Shown here: positions 1 through 8,930 of the stretch, piece by piece | Layout of the letters: the number at the start of each line of letters is the position of its first letter | Position numbering within the stretch: position 1 is the stretch's first letter | Assembly (NCBI RefSeq): GCF_003228315.1 | Contig: NZ_CP029693.1 | Coordinates: forward strand, 744,001-808,000 | Source: Pseudomonas putida | GTDB taxonomy: Bacteria > Pseudomonadota > Gammaproteobacteria > Pseudomonadales > Pseudomonadaceae | Reading direction: 5' to 3' | DNA: 64,000 nucleotides | Notes under the pieces: generated by a model | Told to the model about the DNA's origin: nothing | Database searches by the model: none | Seen by the model: only the letters and a program-made list of their open reading frames with translations | Program-made: the position numbers and the translations under genes

Positions 1-524
1 CGCTCTAAGAGATACATTGTTGCCTCACGCCCCATCCCAACACCCGCGTCGAGGTAGCCAGGCTGCCCAAACAGACTTCCGGCTCGCGTGTTAATCAGGA
101 CGATTTCCAAGGGACTCAATTCATGATTGATACGCTGGAGCTCAGCTTCCAGTTCCGTTGCTGTAACCACGTGTCCATCGGGCAGGTGTCGAAAGTCGAG
201 CTTTACGCCTGGCTGCAGACACCATTCTAGTGGCAACTCGTCGATACCAAATGCCGGTTTCCCACCATCCGTTGTGGATGCGTAGTGCCAGGGTGCATCC
301 ATGTGAGTACCACTATGTGTAGTGATACTGAGCCGTTCAGCGGCCCATGATTCGTTACCAGGTAGGTCTTCTTTACGCAGACCCGGGAACATTGCAGCCA
401 TCTCGGGCCAGCCTTCCTGATGATCTATGTAATCGATCTTGGGTAAGAGGGGCGGAGGATCTGTGTAGGGGTTGTTGTCCAGGCAGACCGACAAATCAAG
501 CATGCGACACTTACTGAGGTTCAT
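1..524 (-). CDS. Cyclase-family (kynurenine formamidase-like) hydrolase, 3' end missing
   Basis: The 5' end of a gene that runs off the left edge; about 174 residues are visible. The protein has the hallmark HSGTHMDAPWHY segment (the HxGTHxDxPxH metal-binding motif of the PF04199 cyclase family), which places it with metal-dependent amide/ester/lactone hydrolases. I chose ATG 524 because an AGGAG lies about 9 bases upstream; a second in-frame ATG at 503 lacks a good site. It overlaps the end of the upstream epimerase gene, so it is the most distal visible gene of the long catabolic operon. A role in hydrolysing a ring-cleavage product or lactone is inference from context. Confidence 0.85.
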   Translation of the reverse strand, partial: MNLSKCRMLDLSVCLDNNPYTDPPPLLPKIDYIDHQEGWPEMAAMFPGLRKEDLPGNESWAAERLSITTHSGTHMDAPWHYASTTDGGKPAFGIDELPLEWCLQPGVKLDFRHLPDGHVVTATELEAELQRINHELSPLEIVLINTRAGSLFGQPGYLDAGVGMGREATMYLLE

Positions 525-1509
525 GAACAGCAACTCCTGATTTTGGTTTTGTTGATCGAGTCAGACCTGGCAAGTTGCTCAGTGCATTGCGCAGCAATGT
601 GGCAGGGGAACCATCATGACGAAACCCCATTGCGCGAGCTCGTGGCGTTCGAAGTGGGGGTAAGCTCCCAAACAAACCCTCCAGCTGAGTGTCGGGTTTG
701 AATTCGATTTTTTCGCCATTTGCCTCACCGAAAAGAGCTGCGAGCGCGTCGAGGACTTGGGCTATAGAGAGCTGTAGTACCGGCAATTGCCAAACCCGAT
801 CGTTTCCCAAGTTCTTGAGCTCTGCTGCATGCAGCAGGTTTTCTACGCAACAACGAGCTGACATCCACCATGCAGTGGCTTGGGGTGAGACAGGGCAGAC
901 GTACGAATCACCTGCGGCATACGAATGCAGCAGGTCGCTCATAAATGCGGATCTCAGTCCGTTTGGTTCGCGTGGTCGAGCGACAATACCGGGGAGACGA
1001 AGAATGCGACCATCGACTTCCCCACGGCGTGCCAAGTCTTCAATTGCAATCTCAATCATGCGCTTGTGGGCAGCGTAGGAGAGTTGTGGGTGTTCAGTCT
1101 GCATTTCATCCATTCGTGCAGGAAGTTCCCCCCCGTACACGGCAACACTGCTGGCATAGACTAGGACTGGAGGACGGTCGGAATTACGCAGTTGATGCAG
1201 GAGCTCTAAGCTGGCTTGCAGATTGACTTGATAGCCAAGTTCGTAATTTGTCTCCGCCGCGCCGCCAGGGATGCTAACGAGATGGAAAACTACGTCGATA
1301 CCGTCGGCTATTACCCGACGCAACAGTGCCGTATCAGTAATGCTGCCGCAGTGACGACGTATGCGACTGTCTACGGGAAGGTCATCCAGATTCTGGTCGA
1401 GCAACAGAAGTGCTTCGATCTTCCGCCCGCGAATCTCATCTTGCTTTAAAAGCCGAGCGACCAGTTCACGACCAACAAATCCATTGGCGCCGCTGACCAT
1501 CACTCGCAT
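511..1509 (-). CDS. NAD-dependent epimerase/dehydratase (extended SDR)
   Basis: About 332 residues, normal for the extended short-chain dehydrogenase family. The N-terminus has the GANGFVG dinucleotide-binding motif. The active-site region reads YASSVAVYGG followed by SYAAHKR, i.e. the Ser and YxxxK catalytic residues. It most resembles D-erythronate dehydrogenase-like sugar-acid SDRs, but the substrate here is unknown. Start ATG 1509 has GGAGG about 6 bases upstream and lies inside the 3' end of the FAH-family gene, so the two are translationally coupled. Position in the operon suggests oxidation or reduction of a late pathway intermediate (inference). Confidence 0.85.
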   Translation of the reverse strand: MRVMVSGANGFVGRELVARLLKQDEIRGRKIEALLLLDQNLDDLPVDSRIRRHCGSITDTALLRRVIADGIDVVFHLVSIPGGAAETNYELGYQVNLQASLELLHQLRNSDRPPVLVYASSVAVYGGELPARMDEMQTEHPQLSYAAHKRMIEIAIEDLARRGEVDGRILRLPGIVARPREPNGLRSAFMSDLLHSYAAGDSYVCPVSPQATAWWMSARCCVENLLHAAELKNLGNDRVWQLPVLQLSIAQVLDALAALFGEANGEKIEFKPDTQLEGLFGSLPPLRTPRARAMGFRHDGSPATLLRNALSNLPGLTRSTKPKSGVAVHEPQ

Positions 1510-2492
1510 GGCCAACCTCCCTTTACTACACGCTGATCAATTGCGCCAAACAGCACATCATCATTAGTTGCTCTGACTTCCATTCGTACCGAGTCACCGA
1601 AGCGCATGAATCCCGTGCGAGGCGCACCTTCTGCGATTGTCTCAATGGCTCGGCGCTCCGCAATGCACGCCGACCCGACGGAGCGGTCGGCATTTGAAAC
1701 TGTGCCTGAGCCGATCACCGTACCGGCACTTAGTTTGCGGGTTAGCGCAGCGTGAGCAATTAGCTGGTGAAAGCCAAAGTGCATGGCCCCTCCGTGCGGA
1801 TGGCCGAACCACTCGCCATTCCACTCTACTTTCAGCGGGAGGTGCACACGGCCGTCACGCCAGGCTTCCCCGAGTTCGTCTGGTGTCACCGCTACCGGGG
1901 CAAAACTGGTGGAGGGTTTAGCTTGGAGAAAGCCGAAGCCGGTCTTCATTTCGCGTGGTGCCAAGGCGCGCAGACTAACATCGTTTAATTGCACCACCAG
2001 GCGAACATGTTGTAGTGCCTGCTCGGCGGGACAGCCCATCGGGACAGCGTCTAGCAATACAGCGAATTCACCTTCGAAATCGATCCCATGAGCTTCGCTC
2101 GGCAAGGGGATATCTGCGCGTGGGCCTAAGAAATCATCGCTGGCACCTTGGTAGATCAAGGGAATATGCTCAATGCCTTCGATGGGTTCCAAGTTGAAGG
2201 CTTTCTGCATCAATTCGCCATGGCTTAGGAAGCAGGATCCGTCTAACCACTGACGCGCGCGAGGTAGCGGGGCCATCAACTGATCAAAGTACAGTTCGAA
2301 ACTTCCATCGAACTTACCGTCGTTCAAACGATGATAGAGGTCTGCCAAGGCTGGCTGCACGTTCTCCCAGTTATCCAACGCATTCTGCATTGTGGCGGAG
2401 ATCCCGCTGGCATCTACGGCATTCTTAAGATCGCGAGAGACTACAAGCAAGCGTCCGTCTGGAGTTCCATCATTGAGCGTGGCGAGCTTCAT
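1500..2492 (-). CDS. Fumarylacetoacetate hydrolase (FAH) family protein
   Basis: About 330 residues. It has the FAH-fold features: GSGTVSNADRSVGSAC near the C-terminus and an acidic metal-binding region around HGIDFEGEFAVLLD. The family contains fumarylacetoacetases, acylpyruvate hydrolases and hydratases/decarboxylases of meta-cleavage pathways. This 330-residue form carries an N-terminal SH3-like extension, as in FahA-type hydrolases. Its start overlaps the cupin stop by 4 bases (ATGA), and its end overlaps the epimerase start. It probably performs the C-C hydrolysis or hydration of a ring-cleavage product in this cluster; the exact substrate is not readable. Confidence 0.88.
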   Translation of the reverse strand: MKLATLNDGTPDGRLLVVSRDLKNAVDASGISATMQNALDNWENVQPALADLYHRLNDGKFDGSFELYFDQLMAPLPRARQWLDGSCFLSHGELMQKAFNLEPIEGIEHIPLIYQGASDDFLGPRADIPLPSEAHGIDFEGEFAVLLDAVPMGCPAEQALQHVRLVVQLNDVSLRALAPREMKTGFGFLQAKPSTSFAPVAVTPDELGEAWRDGRVHLPLKVEWNGEWFGHPHGGAMHFGFHQLIAHAALTRKLSAGTVIGSGTVSNADRSVGSACIAERRAIETIAEGAPRTGFMRFGDSVRMEVRATNDDVLFGAIDQRVVKGGWPCE

Positions 2493-3061
2493 GGTAGGAG
2501 CTCCTTCAAGTCCGGAGCGTAGCGACCGTCAAGGAGGATGAAGACCATCCTTGCCATTTGATCAGTACGGTTGCTCCAAGCGTGGTTGGTACCTCGCTGT
2601 ACTACGATGTCACCCTGCTTGAGTTGAACCTCTTCGTCGTCGACCACTAGCCAAATCTCACCTTCGGTGACGATGCCATAATCCAGTGTCTCAGTACGAT
2701 GCATGAGTTTGTGTTTAGAGTCGGCCTTACCAGTACCTGCATGACTTTGGCCGATCTCCGCGAACGCAGCAGCAGCGTCCTCTGCGCTAATTTGGTTTTG
2801 CACGCTATCCGGCGGGATGTCCACGACTCGGATCACACTACCCAGCGGCCCGGGGCTAAGTTGAAGCGGTTGGGACGTAGGGTCATCGCCGTTGTCCAGC
2901 GGCGCGGGGCTAGTCGCGCTGTTCCATACCTCGTAGAAGACGGTACCGGGGATGGCTTTTAGCGGAAAATTGTTCTGGGTGGCGCCGCAGCTAGCGATTA
3001 CGGCATGACCCTGGGCGTCGTGACCGGTAACAACTCGTTTGAAGTCAGGAAGTTTTTGCAT
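2489..3061 (-). CDS. Cupin-domain protein
   Basis: About 190 residues. I chose ATG 3061 (MQKLPDFKRV) because AGGAGA lies 6 bases upstream and the preceding SDR gene stops 10 bases away; a longer reading is possible but would run into the SDR. The C-terminal half is a cupin barrel: LMHRTETLDYGIVTEGEIWLV, then DEEVQLKQGDIVVQRGTNHAWSN, with the Glu and His typical of metal-binding cupins. Similar proteins in aromatic operons are isomerases, dioxygenase-like enzymes or small-molecule sensors. Function is unassigned. It is coupled to the FAH gene by a 4-base overlap. Confidence 0.82.
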   Translation of the reverse strand: MQKLPDFKRVVTGHDAQGHAVIASCGATQNNFPLKAIPGTVFYEVWNSATSPAPLDNGDDPTSQPLQLSPGPLGSVIRVVDIPPDSVQNQISAEDAAAAFAEIGQSHAGTGKADSKHKLMHRTETLDYGIVTEGEIWLVVDDEEVQLKQGDIVVQRGTNHAWSNRTDQMARMVFILLDGRYAPDLKELLP

Positions 3062-3071
3062 GATGTCTCCT

Positions 3072-3845
3072 TTAGTTTCCATCACCGATGGTGGTGCCAC
3101 CATCAACGATGATGTTCTGACCGCTGATGAAAGCGCCGCCTGGCGCTGCAAGTAAAAGTGCTAGGGCAGCGACTTCCTCCGGGCGTCCAACACGACGCAA
3201 TGGAGTGAGGGCTAGACGGCGCTGCAGCACTTCAGGTTTATCTGTTAGGGGGCGTGCAAATTCGGTTTGAATCACACCAGGGCTGATCGCATTGACACGG
3301 ATATTCTTGGGGCCCCATTCCACAGCGAGATTGCGTGCGAGTTGTGCCAAGCCTGCTTTGGATATCCCGTAAAGTCCCAGGGCCTTGTTACCGCGCACTC
3401 CCGCAATGCTCGACATTAGAATGACGCTGCCACCCCCTCGCTCGGCCATGGGGGGAAGCAAGTAGTTGGTAAGCCATACGGTACTTCGCAGATTGACCGT
3501 CAGAGTCAGATCCCAATCAGTATCGCTGGCAGTTGCAATCGATCCGAAATGGGGGGCTACGCCTGCATTGCAAACCAAAACGTCGATGCGCTCCAACAGC
3601 TCTACCGTCTGCTTCGCCAGTTCAATTACATCCGTCTGGTGAAGAAGATTCGCTGCCACTGCATAAGCTTCGATACCTGTTTCAAGCAACGCGGCAGCTA
3701 TATCTTTGGCCTCATGAATGTCTTCACTGCTGACAACCAATTTGGCACCTGCACGTCCTAGCTCCCGAGCAATTGCCAGCCCGATTCCTCGCGTTGCGCC
3801 AGTTATGAGTGCTGTTTTTCCAGCGAGAGAGAACAGTTCGCTCAT
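3072..3845 (-). CDS. Short-chain dehydrogenase/reductase (classical SDR)
   Basis: 257 residues. Classical SDR signatures: TGATRGIG (cofactor binding), CNAGVAP (NAG motif), catalytic Ser in LMSSIAG, YGISKAG (YxxxK) and the family tail GQNIIVDGG. It probably oxidises an alcohol or dihydrodiol-type intermediate, or reduces a carbonyl, in the cluster. Its ATG overlaps the stop of a 27-codon frame (ATGA), and the cupin gene follows 10 bases downstream, so it sits firmly inside the operon. Confidence 0.9.
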   Translation of the reverse strand: MSELFSLAGKTALITGATRGIGLAIARELGRAGAKLVVSSEDIHEAKDIAAALLETGIEAYAVAANLLHQTDVIELAKQTVELLERIDVLVCNAGVAPHFGSIATASDTDWDLTLTVNLRSTVWLTNYLLPPMAERGGGSVILMSSIAGVRGNKALGLYGISKAGLAQLARNLAVEWGPKNIRVNAISPGVIQTEFARPLTDKPEVLQRRLALTPLRRVGRPEEVAALALLLAAPGGAFISGQNIIVDGGTTIGDGN

Positions 3846-3925
3846 ACAACACCCATCACAAAATGGCCGAAGGCTGCTTTTAGCTGAGCGTTTAACTCAG
3901 GCAAGAGACGCATAAAGTCGGTCAT
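3842..3925 (-). CDS. 27-residue ORF coupled to the SDR gene; small protein or 5' remnant
   Basis: A frame starting MTDFMRLLPELNAQ and ending GHFVMGVV, with GAGG about 8-10 bases before its ATG and a stop that overlaps the SDR start (ATGA). It fills the only notable gap (113 bases) between the RND transporter and the SDR. The segment AFGHFVMGVV loosely resembles the N-terminal motif of flavin-reductase-like proteins (GRFATGVTVV), so it may be what is left of a deleted flavin reductase gene. It could equally be a leader ORF that couples translation. Expression is not shown. Confidence 0.35.
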   Translation of the reverse strand: MTDFMRLLPELNAQLKAAFGHFVMGVV

Positions 3926-3958
3926 CTATTAGTCCTCGTTCTTGTAGTTATGTTGTGG

Positions 3959-6430
3959 TTAAGCCCAAGGAACGGAGGCGTGCGCCTTGTAATTGATGCA
4001 GTCGTGATTTGCCTCTTCCAGTTTGGATGGCTCCGCGTCCGCAGGCTCTTGCGCTTTGACCTTACGCTGCGGAAGTAGGAAGTAAGCCAGTGCTGGAAGT
4101 AGCACTAGGGCGCCGACCATGTTCCAAACAAACATAAAGGCAAGTAGTACACCCATGTCTGCCTGGAATTTGATTGGAGAGAAGATCCACGTGCCCACGC
4201 CAATAGCGAGAGTCACACCAGTCAACATGACCACCTTCCCGGTAAAGAGAAGCGCTTGGTAATAAGCTTTCGACAAGGTTGCGCCTTGGCGCAGCTGGGC
4301 TAGCACGATGCTCATGACATACAACGCATAGTCGACGCCGATGCCTACTCCTAATGCGATAACTGGCAGAGTGGCGACTTTGACGCCCATCCCCAGCGCG
4401 ACCATCAACGCCTCACACAGAATGGATGTGAGCATGAGAGGAAGAACCGCGCAGAGCACCGCTCTCCATGAACGGAAAGTCACCAGGCAAAGCAGGATGA
4501 CTGCTCCGTACACCCACCACAGCATGTCGTGGTTCGCTTGTTTCACGACGATGTTGGTCGCTGCTTCAATACCCGCGCTGCCGGCGGCTAGAAGGAATTT
4601 GGCGTCTTCAGATGAGTTGCTCTTGGCAAAGCTTTCAACGTTCTCGACCACGTTTGTGAGCGTGTCAGCCTTGTGGTCTTTGAGGTAGGCATAGAGAGTC
4701 AGTAAGCTGCAATCATCGTTATACAACCCGCGTGGTGCACCCGCGGTCACCATGTTCAAGGTCGCCTGATTGTTTACCAGCTCGTACCACTTGGGATTAC
4801 CCTCGGAGAGACCGACCAGCACACGGCGATTCAACAAAGCTAGAGAGTTTGTCGAGTCGACGCCCTCAAGTCCGCGAAGTTGCCAATCCAGGTCGTCAAC
4901 TCGCTTCAGGGTGTTGTACGCCGAGCACTCACCTGGGCGCGTCTTCACCATCACAGCGAATACGTCGCTGCTTGCACCGTAATGCTGTGTTATGAACCCA
5001 TTGTCACGGTTGTAGCGAGAGTCGGGGCGTAGCTCTGGAGCGCCCGCGTCAAGATCACCAACCTTTAGTTTCAGGCTTACTGCGTAGCCACCGCAGGCCA
5101 TGAGCGCCGCTACGATTACGCATGCCGTTGCCCAACGCTTGCGAGTGAAGAGATCTAGAAAGCGCCATACAACATGCTTCTCTTCTCCACACGCCTCGGC
5201 TTCCTCACCACGCAGACTACGTCGAGCCGCTTTTGGGCTAACGCCAATGTAGGAGAGCAGTACTGGGAGCAGAATTAAGTTTGTGAAGATGAGAACGGCC
5301 ACGCCGAGACTGGCAATTACTGCCAGATCCTGGATCACCTGAATCTTGATGATCATCAGAACCGCAAATCCCACCGCGTCACACAGCAATGCAGTAAGAC
5401 CGGCTAGGAACAATCGGCGGAATGTAAACCGGGCAGCCACCGATCGGTGCATCCCGCGACCCATGTCCTGCATGATGCCATTCATTTTCTGTGCGCCATG
5501 GCTCATGCCTATAGCGAACACCAGAAACGGCACCAGAACCGAATACGGGTCGAGCTCGTACCCAAGCAATGGCAATAGACCCAGCTGCCAAATCACAGCG
5601 ACCAAAGAGCAGGTCACCACCAGGAAGGTGCTTCGGACACAACGGGTGTACCAATAGAGCACTGCCGCGGTGATCAAGATCGCTGCGGCGAAGAACATCA
5701 GAATCTGTTTGAGACCATCGATCAAGTCTCCGACTACCTTCGCAAAACCGGTGATGTGGATCTCAACACCTTCTGCTTGGTACTTGGTACGAAGCTTTTC
5801 TATCTCGTGAGCGAAAACGGTGTAGTCCAGTGGCTGACCATCAGGAGTTCGTTCCAGCAGTGGCACGTACACAATGCTAGAGCCTTGATCGAAAGCCACC
5901 AATTGCCCGATCTCGTTAGAGCGCTCGACGTTGCGCTTGAGAGACTCCAGGCTCGCACTGCCGCCGTCGTAGCCATCGGGGATCACCGGGCCGCCTTCCA
6001 GCCCTTCTTCGGTAACACCCGTCCAACGAGTAGAGGGCGTCCACAGCGACTTCATTGCTGCTCGGTCAACCCCCGGCAGCAGATACACCTCATCGCTAAG
6101 TTGCTGGAGAGTGTGCAAATACTTTTTGTCGTAGATGTTCCCCTCGGGGTTCACTACGGCAATTCGCACAGCATTCCCAAGACCCGCCAGTTCCTGGCGA
6201 TGCTCCAGGTAGTTGATGATGTATGGATGTTCACGCGGGATCATCTTCTCGAAGCTGGCATTGAGCGTCACATGTGTCGCCTGCCATGCCAGCAGAATCG
6301 TCGCGACCAGACAAAGCAGTACAACGAAGGCACGATGGTTAAACAGTGCACGCTCTAGTATGGAGCCAGAGCTGCTGTCGAAATCGCCGAGACTGCCAAT
6401 AGACGGAGTAGGGGAGGTCTTTACGTGCAT
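3959..6430 (-). CDS. RND/MMPL-family inner-membrane transporter
   Basis: 823 residues with the RND layout: a cytoplasmic start, TM1 at about residues 33-52, a large periplasmic loop, a block of five TM segments (about 240-400), a second TM (about 430), a second periplasmic loop, and a final block (about 625-780). The length fits the single-protein HAE3/MMPL-like group rather than the 1,040-residue AcrB group. Such genes recur with YCF48, DUF1329 and DUF1302 genes in Pseudomonas clusters for hydrophobic substrates, where they are presumed to move substrate or lipid across the envelope. The start lies 3 bases after the YCF48-like stop. Confidence 0.9.
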   Translation of the reverse strand: MHVKTSPTPSIGSLGDFDSSSGSILERALFNHRAFVVLLCLVATILLAWQATHVTLNASFEKMIPREHPYIINYLEHRQELAGLGNAVRIAVVNPEGNIYDKKYLHTLQQLSDEVYLLPGVDRAAMKSLWTPSTRWTGVTEEGLEGGPVIPDGYDGGSASLESLKRNVERSNEIGQLVAFDQGSSIVYVPLLERTPDGQPLDYTVFAHEIEKLRTKYQAEGVEIHITGFAKVVGDLIDGLKQILMFFAAAILITAAVLYWYTRCVRSTFLVVTCSLVAVIWQLGLLPLLGYELDPYSVLVPFLVFAIGMSHGAQKMNGIMQDMGRGMHRSVAARFTFRRLFLAGLTALLCDAVGFAVLMIIKIQVIQDLAVIASLGVAVLIFTNLILLPVLLSYIGVSPKAARRSLRGEEAEACGEEKHVVWRFLDLFTRKRWATACVIVAALMACGGYAVSLKLKVGDLDAGAPELRPDSRYNRDNGFITQHYGASSDVFAVMVKTRPGECSAYNTLKRVDDLDWQLRGLEGVDSTNSLALLNRRVLVGLSEGNPKWYELVNNQATLNMVTAGAPRGLYNDDCSLLTLYAYLKDHKADTLTNVVENVESFAKSNSSEDAKFLLAAGSAGIEAATNIVVKQANHDMLWWVYGAVILLCLVTFRSWRAVLCAVLPLMLTSILCEALMVALGMGVKVATLPVIALGVGIGVDYALYVMSIVLAQLRQGATLSKAYYQALLFTGKVVMLTGVTLAIGVGTWIFSPIKFQADMGVLLAFMFVWNMVGALVLLPALAYFLLPQRKVKAQEPADAEPSKLEEANHDCINYKAHASVPWA

Positions 6431-6433
6431 GGC

Positions 6434-7492
6434 TCAGTCCGCGATTTTGGAGGAGGAAGAAAGCGCTAGGCGCTGCGCGCCAGCCATACCAACAGCGACC
6501 AAGGCGCCATCAGATGTCTCACTAACAGAGGTCAAAGGAAGCCCTTCGGATACGGCGATTGGCTGCAAGTGCAGATCTGTAAGTCCGCTTTGCAGGAGGA
6601 TGCCGGCCTGATTGACCAGCAACAGGTTTTGACCCGCTATACGAATTGCATTGAGGGAAGCAGGGATGGGGTTATCGACGGACTGGAAGCTGATGCCACC
6701 ATCATCGGAGGAGAACAACTTGCCTCGTAGACCACCGACCAGAATCTTCTTGTTGGGAAGTATTGCGGCGGCGAAATAACTGCCTTCGTAGGGCCCCTTA
6801 AGGGCTTCGAACGTGAGGCCGTTATCGATGGAACGCAACAACAAACCTTGCTCACCAGCAATAACAATCTCATCACCGTTGCGGGCCATCGCATAGAGAT
6901 GCAGTCCTCGCGGATTTGGAAGATCGCTCATCCAAGATTGCCAGGTATTGCCTCCGTCTTTGGTCGTAAGAGCAAGACCGTACGCCCCAAGGACGACGCC
7001 GTTCTTTGCATCAACGAAATTCACCACAAGCAATGGCTTATCGGCACCGTCAGCCGACAGTCTTTGCGCTGCGGCGATTCGTCCTGAATCCCCGGTGACT
7101 TCCGCTGCTTGCAACTCGATGGCAGCCGCTTGCTTTCCATCCAATTGCACTTGCCAGTTTTCCCCGCCATCACTGCTATGCAGCACGACACCGGAGTGGC
7201 CGACAGCCCAGCCATTCTTGGAGTCAACGAATTGCAAACTGGTCAACGTTGTGCTGACGGGACTGGCAGATTGTCGCCAATGCTGGCCGCCATCATCTGA
7301 TAGCAGTACAACACCGCGTTCGCCGACTGCAACCAGCCGCGAACCGGCTTGATTCACGTCCAGGAGCACTGCGTGCAGTGCTTGAGATCCGAGCACTGTC
7401 CTCTGGGAAAGGACATCTACTGTATCTGCTGCCCAGACTGGCAGCAGCGAGCAGCCTGCGGCCATTAGCAAGCCGGAGAGTATCTTTTTCAT
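6434..7492 (-). CDS. YCF48-like periplasmic beta-propeller protein
   Basis: About 352 residues. Start at ATG 7492 gives a good signal peptide (MKKILSGLLMAAGCSLLPVWA, cleaved after AWA/AAD). The mature part is made of repeated blades: SDDGGQHW, SSDGGENW, TKDGGNTW, SIDNGLTF and SSDDGGISF. These are BNR/YCF48-type Asp-box motifs. The family name comes from photosystem II assembly factors, but in Pseudomonas it is an accessory to RND/MMPL transporters. It lies directly upstream of the RND gene with 3 bases between them, so a shared envelope complex is likely. Confidence 0.85.
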   Translation of the reverse strand: MKKILSGLLMAAGCSLLPVWAADTVDVLSQRTVLGSQALHAVLLDVNQAGSRLVAVGERGVVLLSDDGGQHWRQSASPVSTTLTSLQFVDSKNGWAVGHSGVVLHSSDGGENWQVQLDGKQAAAIELQAAEVTGDSGRIAAAQRLSADGADKPLLVVNFVDAKNGVVLGAYGLALTTKDGGNTWQSWMSDLPNPRGLHLYAMARNGDEIVIAGEQGLLLRSIDNGLTFEALKGPYEGSYFAAAILPNKKILVGGLRGKLFSSDDGGISFQSVDNPIPASLNAIRIAGQNLLLVNQAGILLQSGLTDLHLQPIAVSEGLPLTSVSETSDGALVAVGMAGAQRLALSSSSKIAD

Positions 7493-7548
7493 CACACACA
7501 ACCTTTTTATTCTTATTTGAAGCAGGCGGGGCTTACGCCCCGCCAAGA

Positions 7549-8916
7549 TTACCGAACGCCTTCACCCGCCATCGCGTCAGCGGTAAAAACCGAGTCCTTG
7601 TAGGGCGGCAAGATTCGGTACTGCTCGTTCTTCCCCGCAAAAACGTCACCCACAAACCATGCTCCTGAGAGCAGGTCATAGAATCCGGTGGTGAGTGATG
7701 CTGTTCCGGGGAGGTCGGGCAGAACAACCGGGGAAGTCCACAACACTTTCGCAAGTTGACCACGGGCGTCGTAACGATCGCCGAGAACTGCAGTCCAGGT
7801 GTCCTCATCGAGGTAATAGGTACTCTTTGGCATAACGTGCCGTGCCCCACTTTTTAGGGTGGCTTCAACTACCCAGACACGATGCAGTTCCCAGCGCACT
7901 GCGTCGGATTTCATGTGGTGCTCATCGAAGAGTGCTTCTGGATTAGAAGCGGTGAGTACTCGATTTGAGTTGTACGGGATGTACATCTCTTTCTTGCCGA
8001 CCAGCTTCCAGTCAAACCGATCAATCCGGCCGTTGAATACATACAGTTCGTCGAAACTCATCACGCCTGCGGTAGCTGGAGTTGGTGTATCGCAACAAGC
8101 GTTAGGAAGTCGGCGTACCCGTCGCTGACCAGGCAGGTAAGTCCAGGCCGCGCTATTTTCGGCGTTGAGATTTTCTAGACCGGTGATTGCCTCGCCAGCG
8201 CGTAGTGGAGGGCCATCATTGGTCATCCGGATCGCCCAAAACACGCCCTTGTCACTGCTAAAACCAGGGAGATACCAAGGCATTTGCAGATCAGCCCGGG
8301 AATCGTTGGTCAGTACGTGTTTCCCGTCCGCAGTGGTGAGGTATTGAGTGAAATTGACGTGCCACGAAGCTCCACGCCAACGCAGGAGGTGATTCCAGAT
8401 TGCTTCTGCACCACTCTGGGGAATCGGAAACGGAATTCCGCCAGCAGCACTTTCGGGCATGGGGCCAGCCGGGCCGTTTACCAATTTACCGCTCGTAGCG
8501 TTAGCGTAGGTCGCATCGTAGATTGACTGCGGTGCTGCGGCACTACGATGAGTTGGGTACACCACGACTTTGTAGCTGTCTGGGTACTTTTTCAGCATGG
8601 CTTGGGTGCCGGCCGACAACTTATCGGCGTACTGAGCCATGTTCTGGGCAGTAATGGTCAGTTGGGCCTGGTCGGCTGCGAATGGATCGCTGCGCTTACC
8701 ACCATTCTTAAAGGATGGATCAGCTTGGGTGAGGCCACCTTTCCACTCGGGAATGCTACCGTCGGCATTTCCTGCGCGTTGTGCACCAAACGGAGTCAGT
8801 GTCGACTTCAATTTGGCCGCTTCATCGGCGGAAACTGCGGCCATTGTTCCGTGAGCAAAAAACAGCGAGGCGCTCAAGGCGGTGAGCAAGCATACAAATT
8901 TCTTATTGTGTTTCAT
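7549..8916 (-). CDS. DUF1329 family periplasmic/outer-membrane-associated protein
   Basis: About 455 residues with a signal peptide ending at TMAAVS. I chose ATG 8916 because GAGGAA lies just upstream and the signal peptide starts there. Typical DUF1329 text is seen: LKSTLTPFGAQRAGNADGSIPEW near the N-terminus, YLPGQRRVRRLPN, and a C-terminal region describing YDLLSGAWFVGDVFAGKNEQ. The family resembles the LolB/LppX-like lipid-binding fold and is nearly always next to a DUF1302 gene, as here. The role in handling a hydrophobic substrate at the envelope is inferred from linkage. Confidence 0.9.
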   Translation of the reverse strand: MKHNKKFVCLLTALSASLFFAHGTMAAVSADEAAKLKSTLTPFGAQRAGNADGSIPEWKGGLTQADPSFKNGGKRSDPFAADQAQLTITAQNMAQYADKLSAGTQAMLKKYPDSYKVVVYPTHRSAAAPQSIYDATYANATSGKLVNGPAGPMPESAAGGIPFPIPQSGAEAIWNHLLRWRGASWHVNFTQYLTTADGKHVLTNDSRADLQMPWYLPGFSSDKGVFWAIRMTNDGPPLRAGEAITGLENLNAENSAAWTYLPGQRRVRRLPNACCDTPTPATAGVMSFDELYVFNGRIDRFDWKLVGKKEMYIPYNSNRVLTASNPEALFDEHHMKSDAVRWELHRVWVVEATLKSGARHVMPKSTYYLDEDTWTAVLGDRYDARGQLAKVLWTSPVVLPDLPGTASLTTGFYDLLSGAWFVGDVFAGKNEQYRILPPYKDSVFTADAMAGEGVR

Positions 8917-8930
8917 CGAATATTCCTCGA

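Noticed and set aside
689..1567. Plus-strand frames inside the epimerase gene
   Set aside because: They lie opposite a well-supported SDR gene, have no ribosome sites and read as low-complexity Arg/Ser-rich text.
5756..6358. Plus-strand frame of 200 codons opposite the RND transporter
   Set aside because: Antisense to a conserved periplasmic loop; no start signal.
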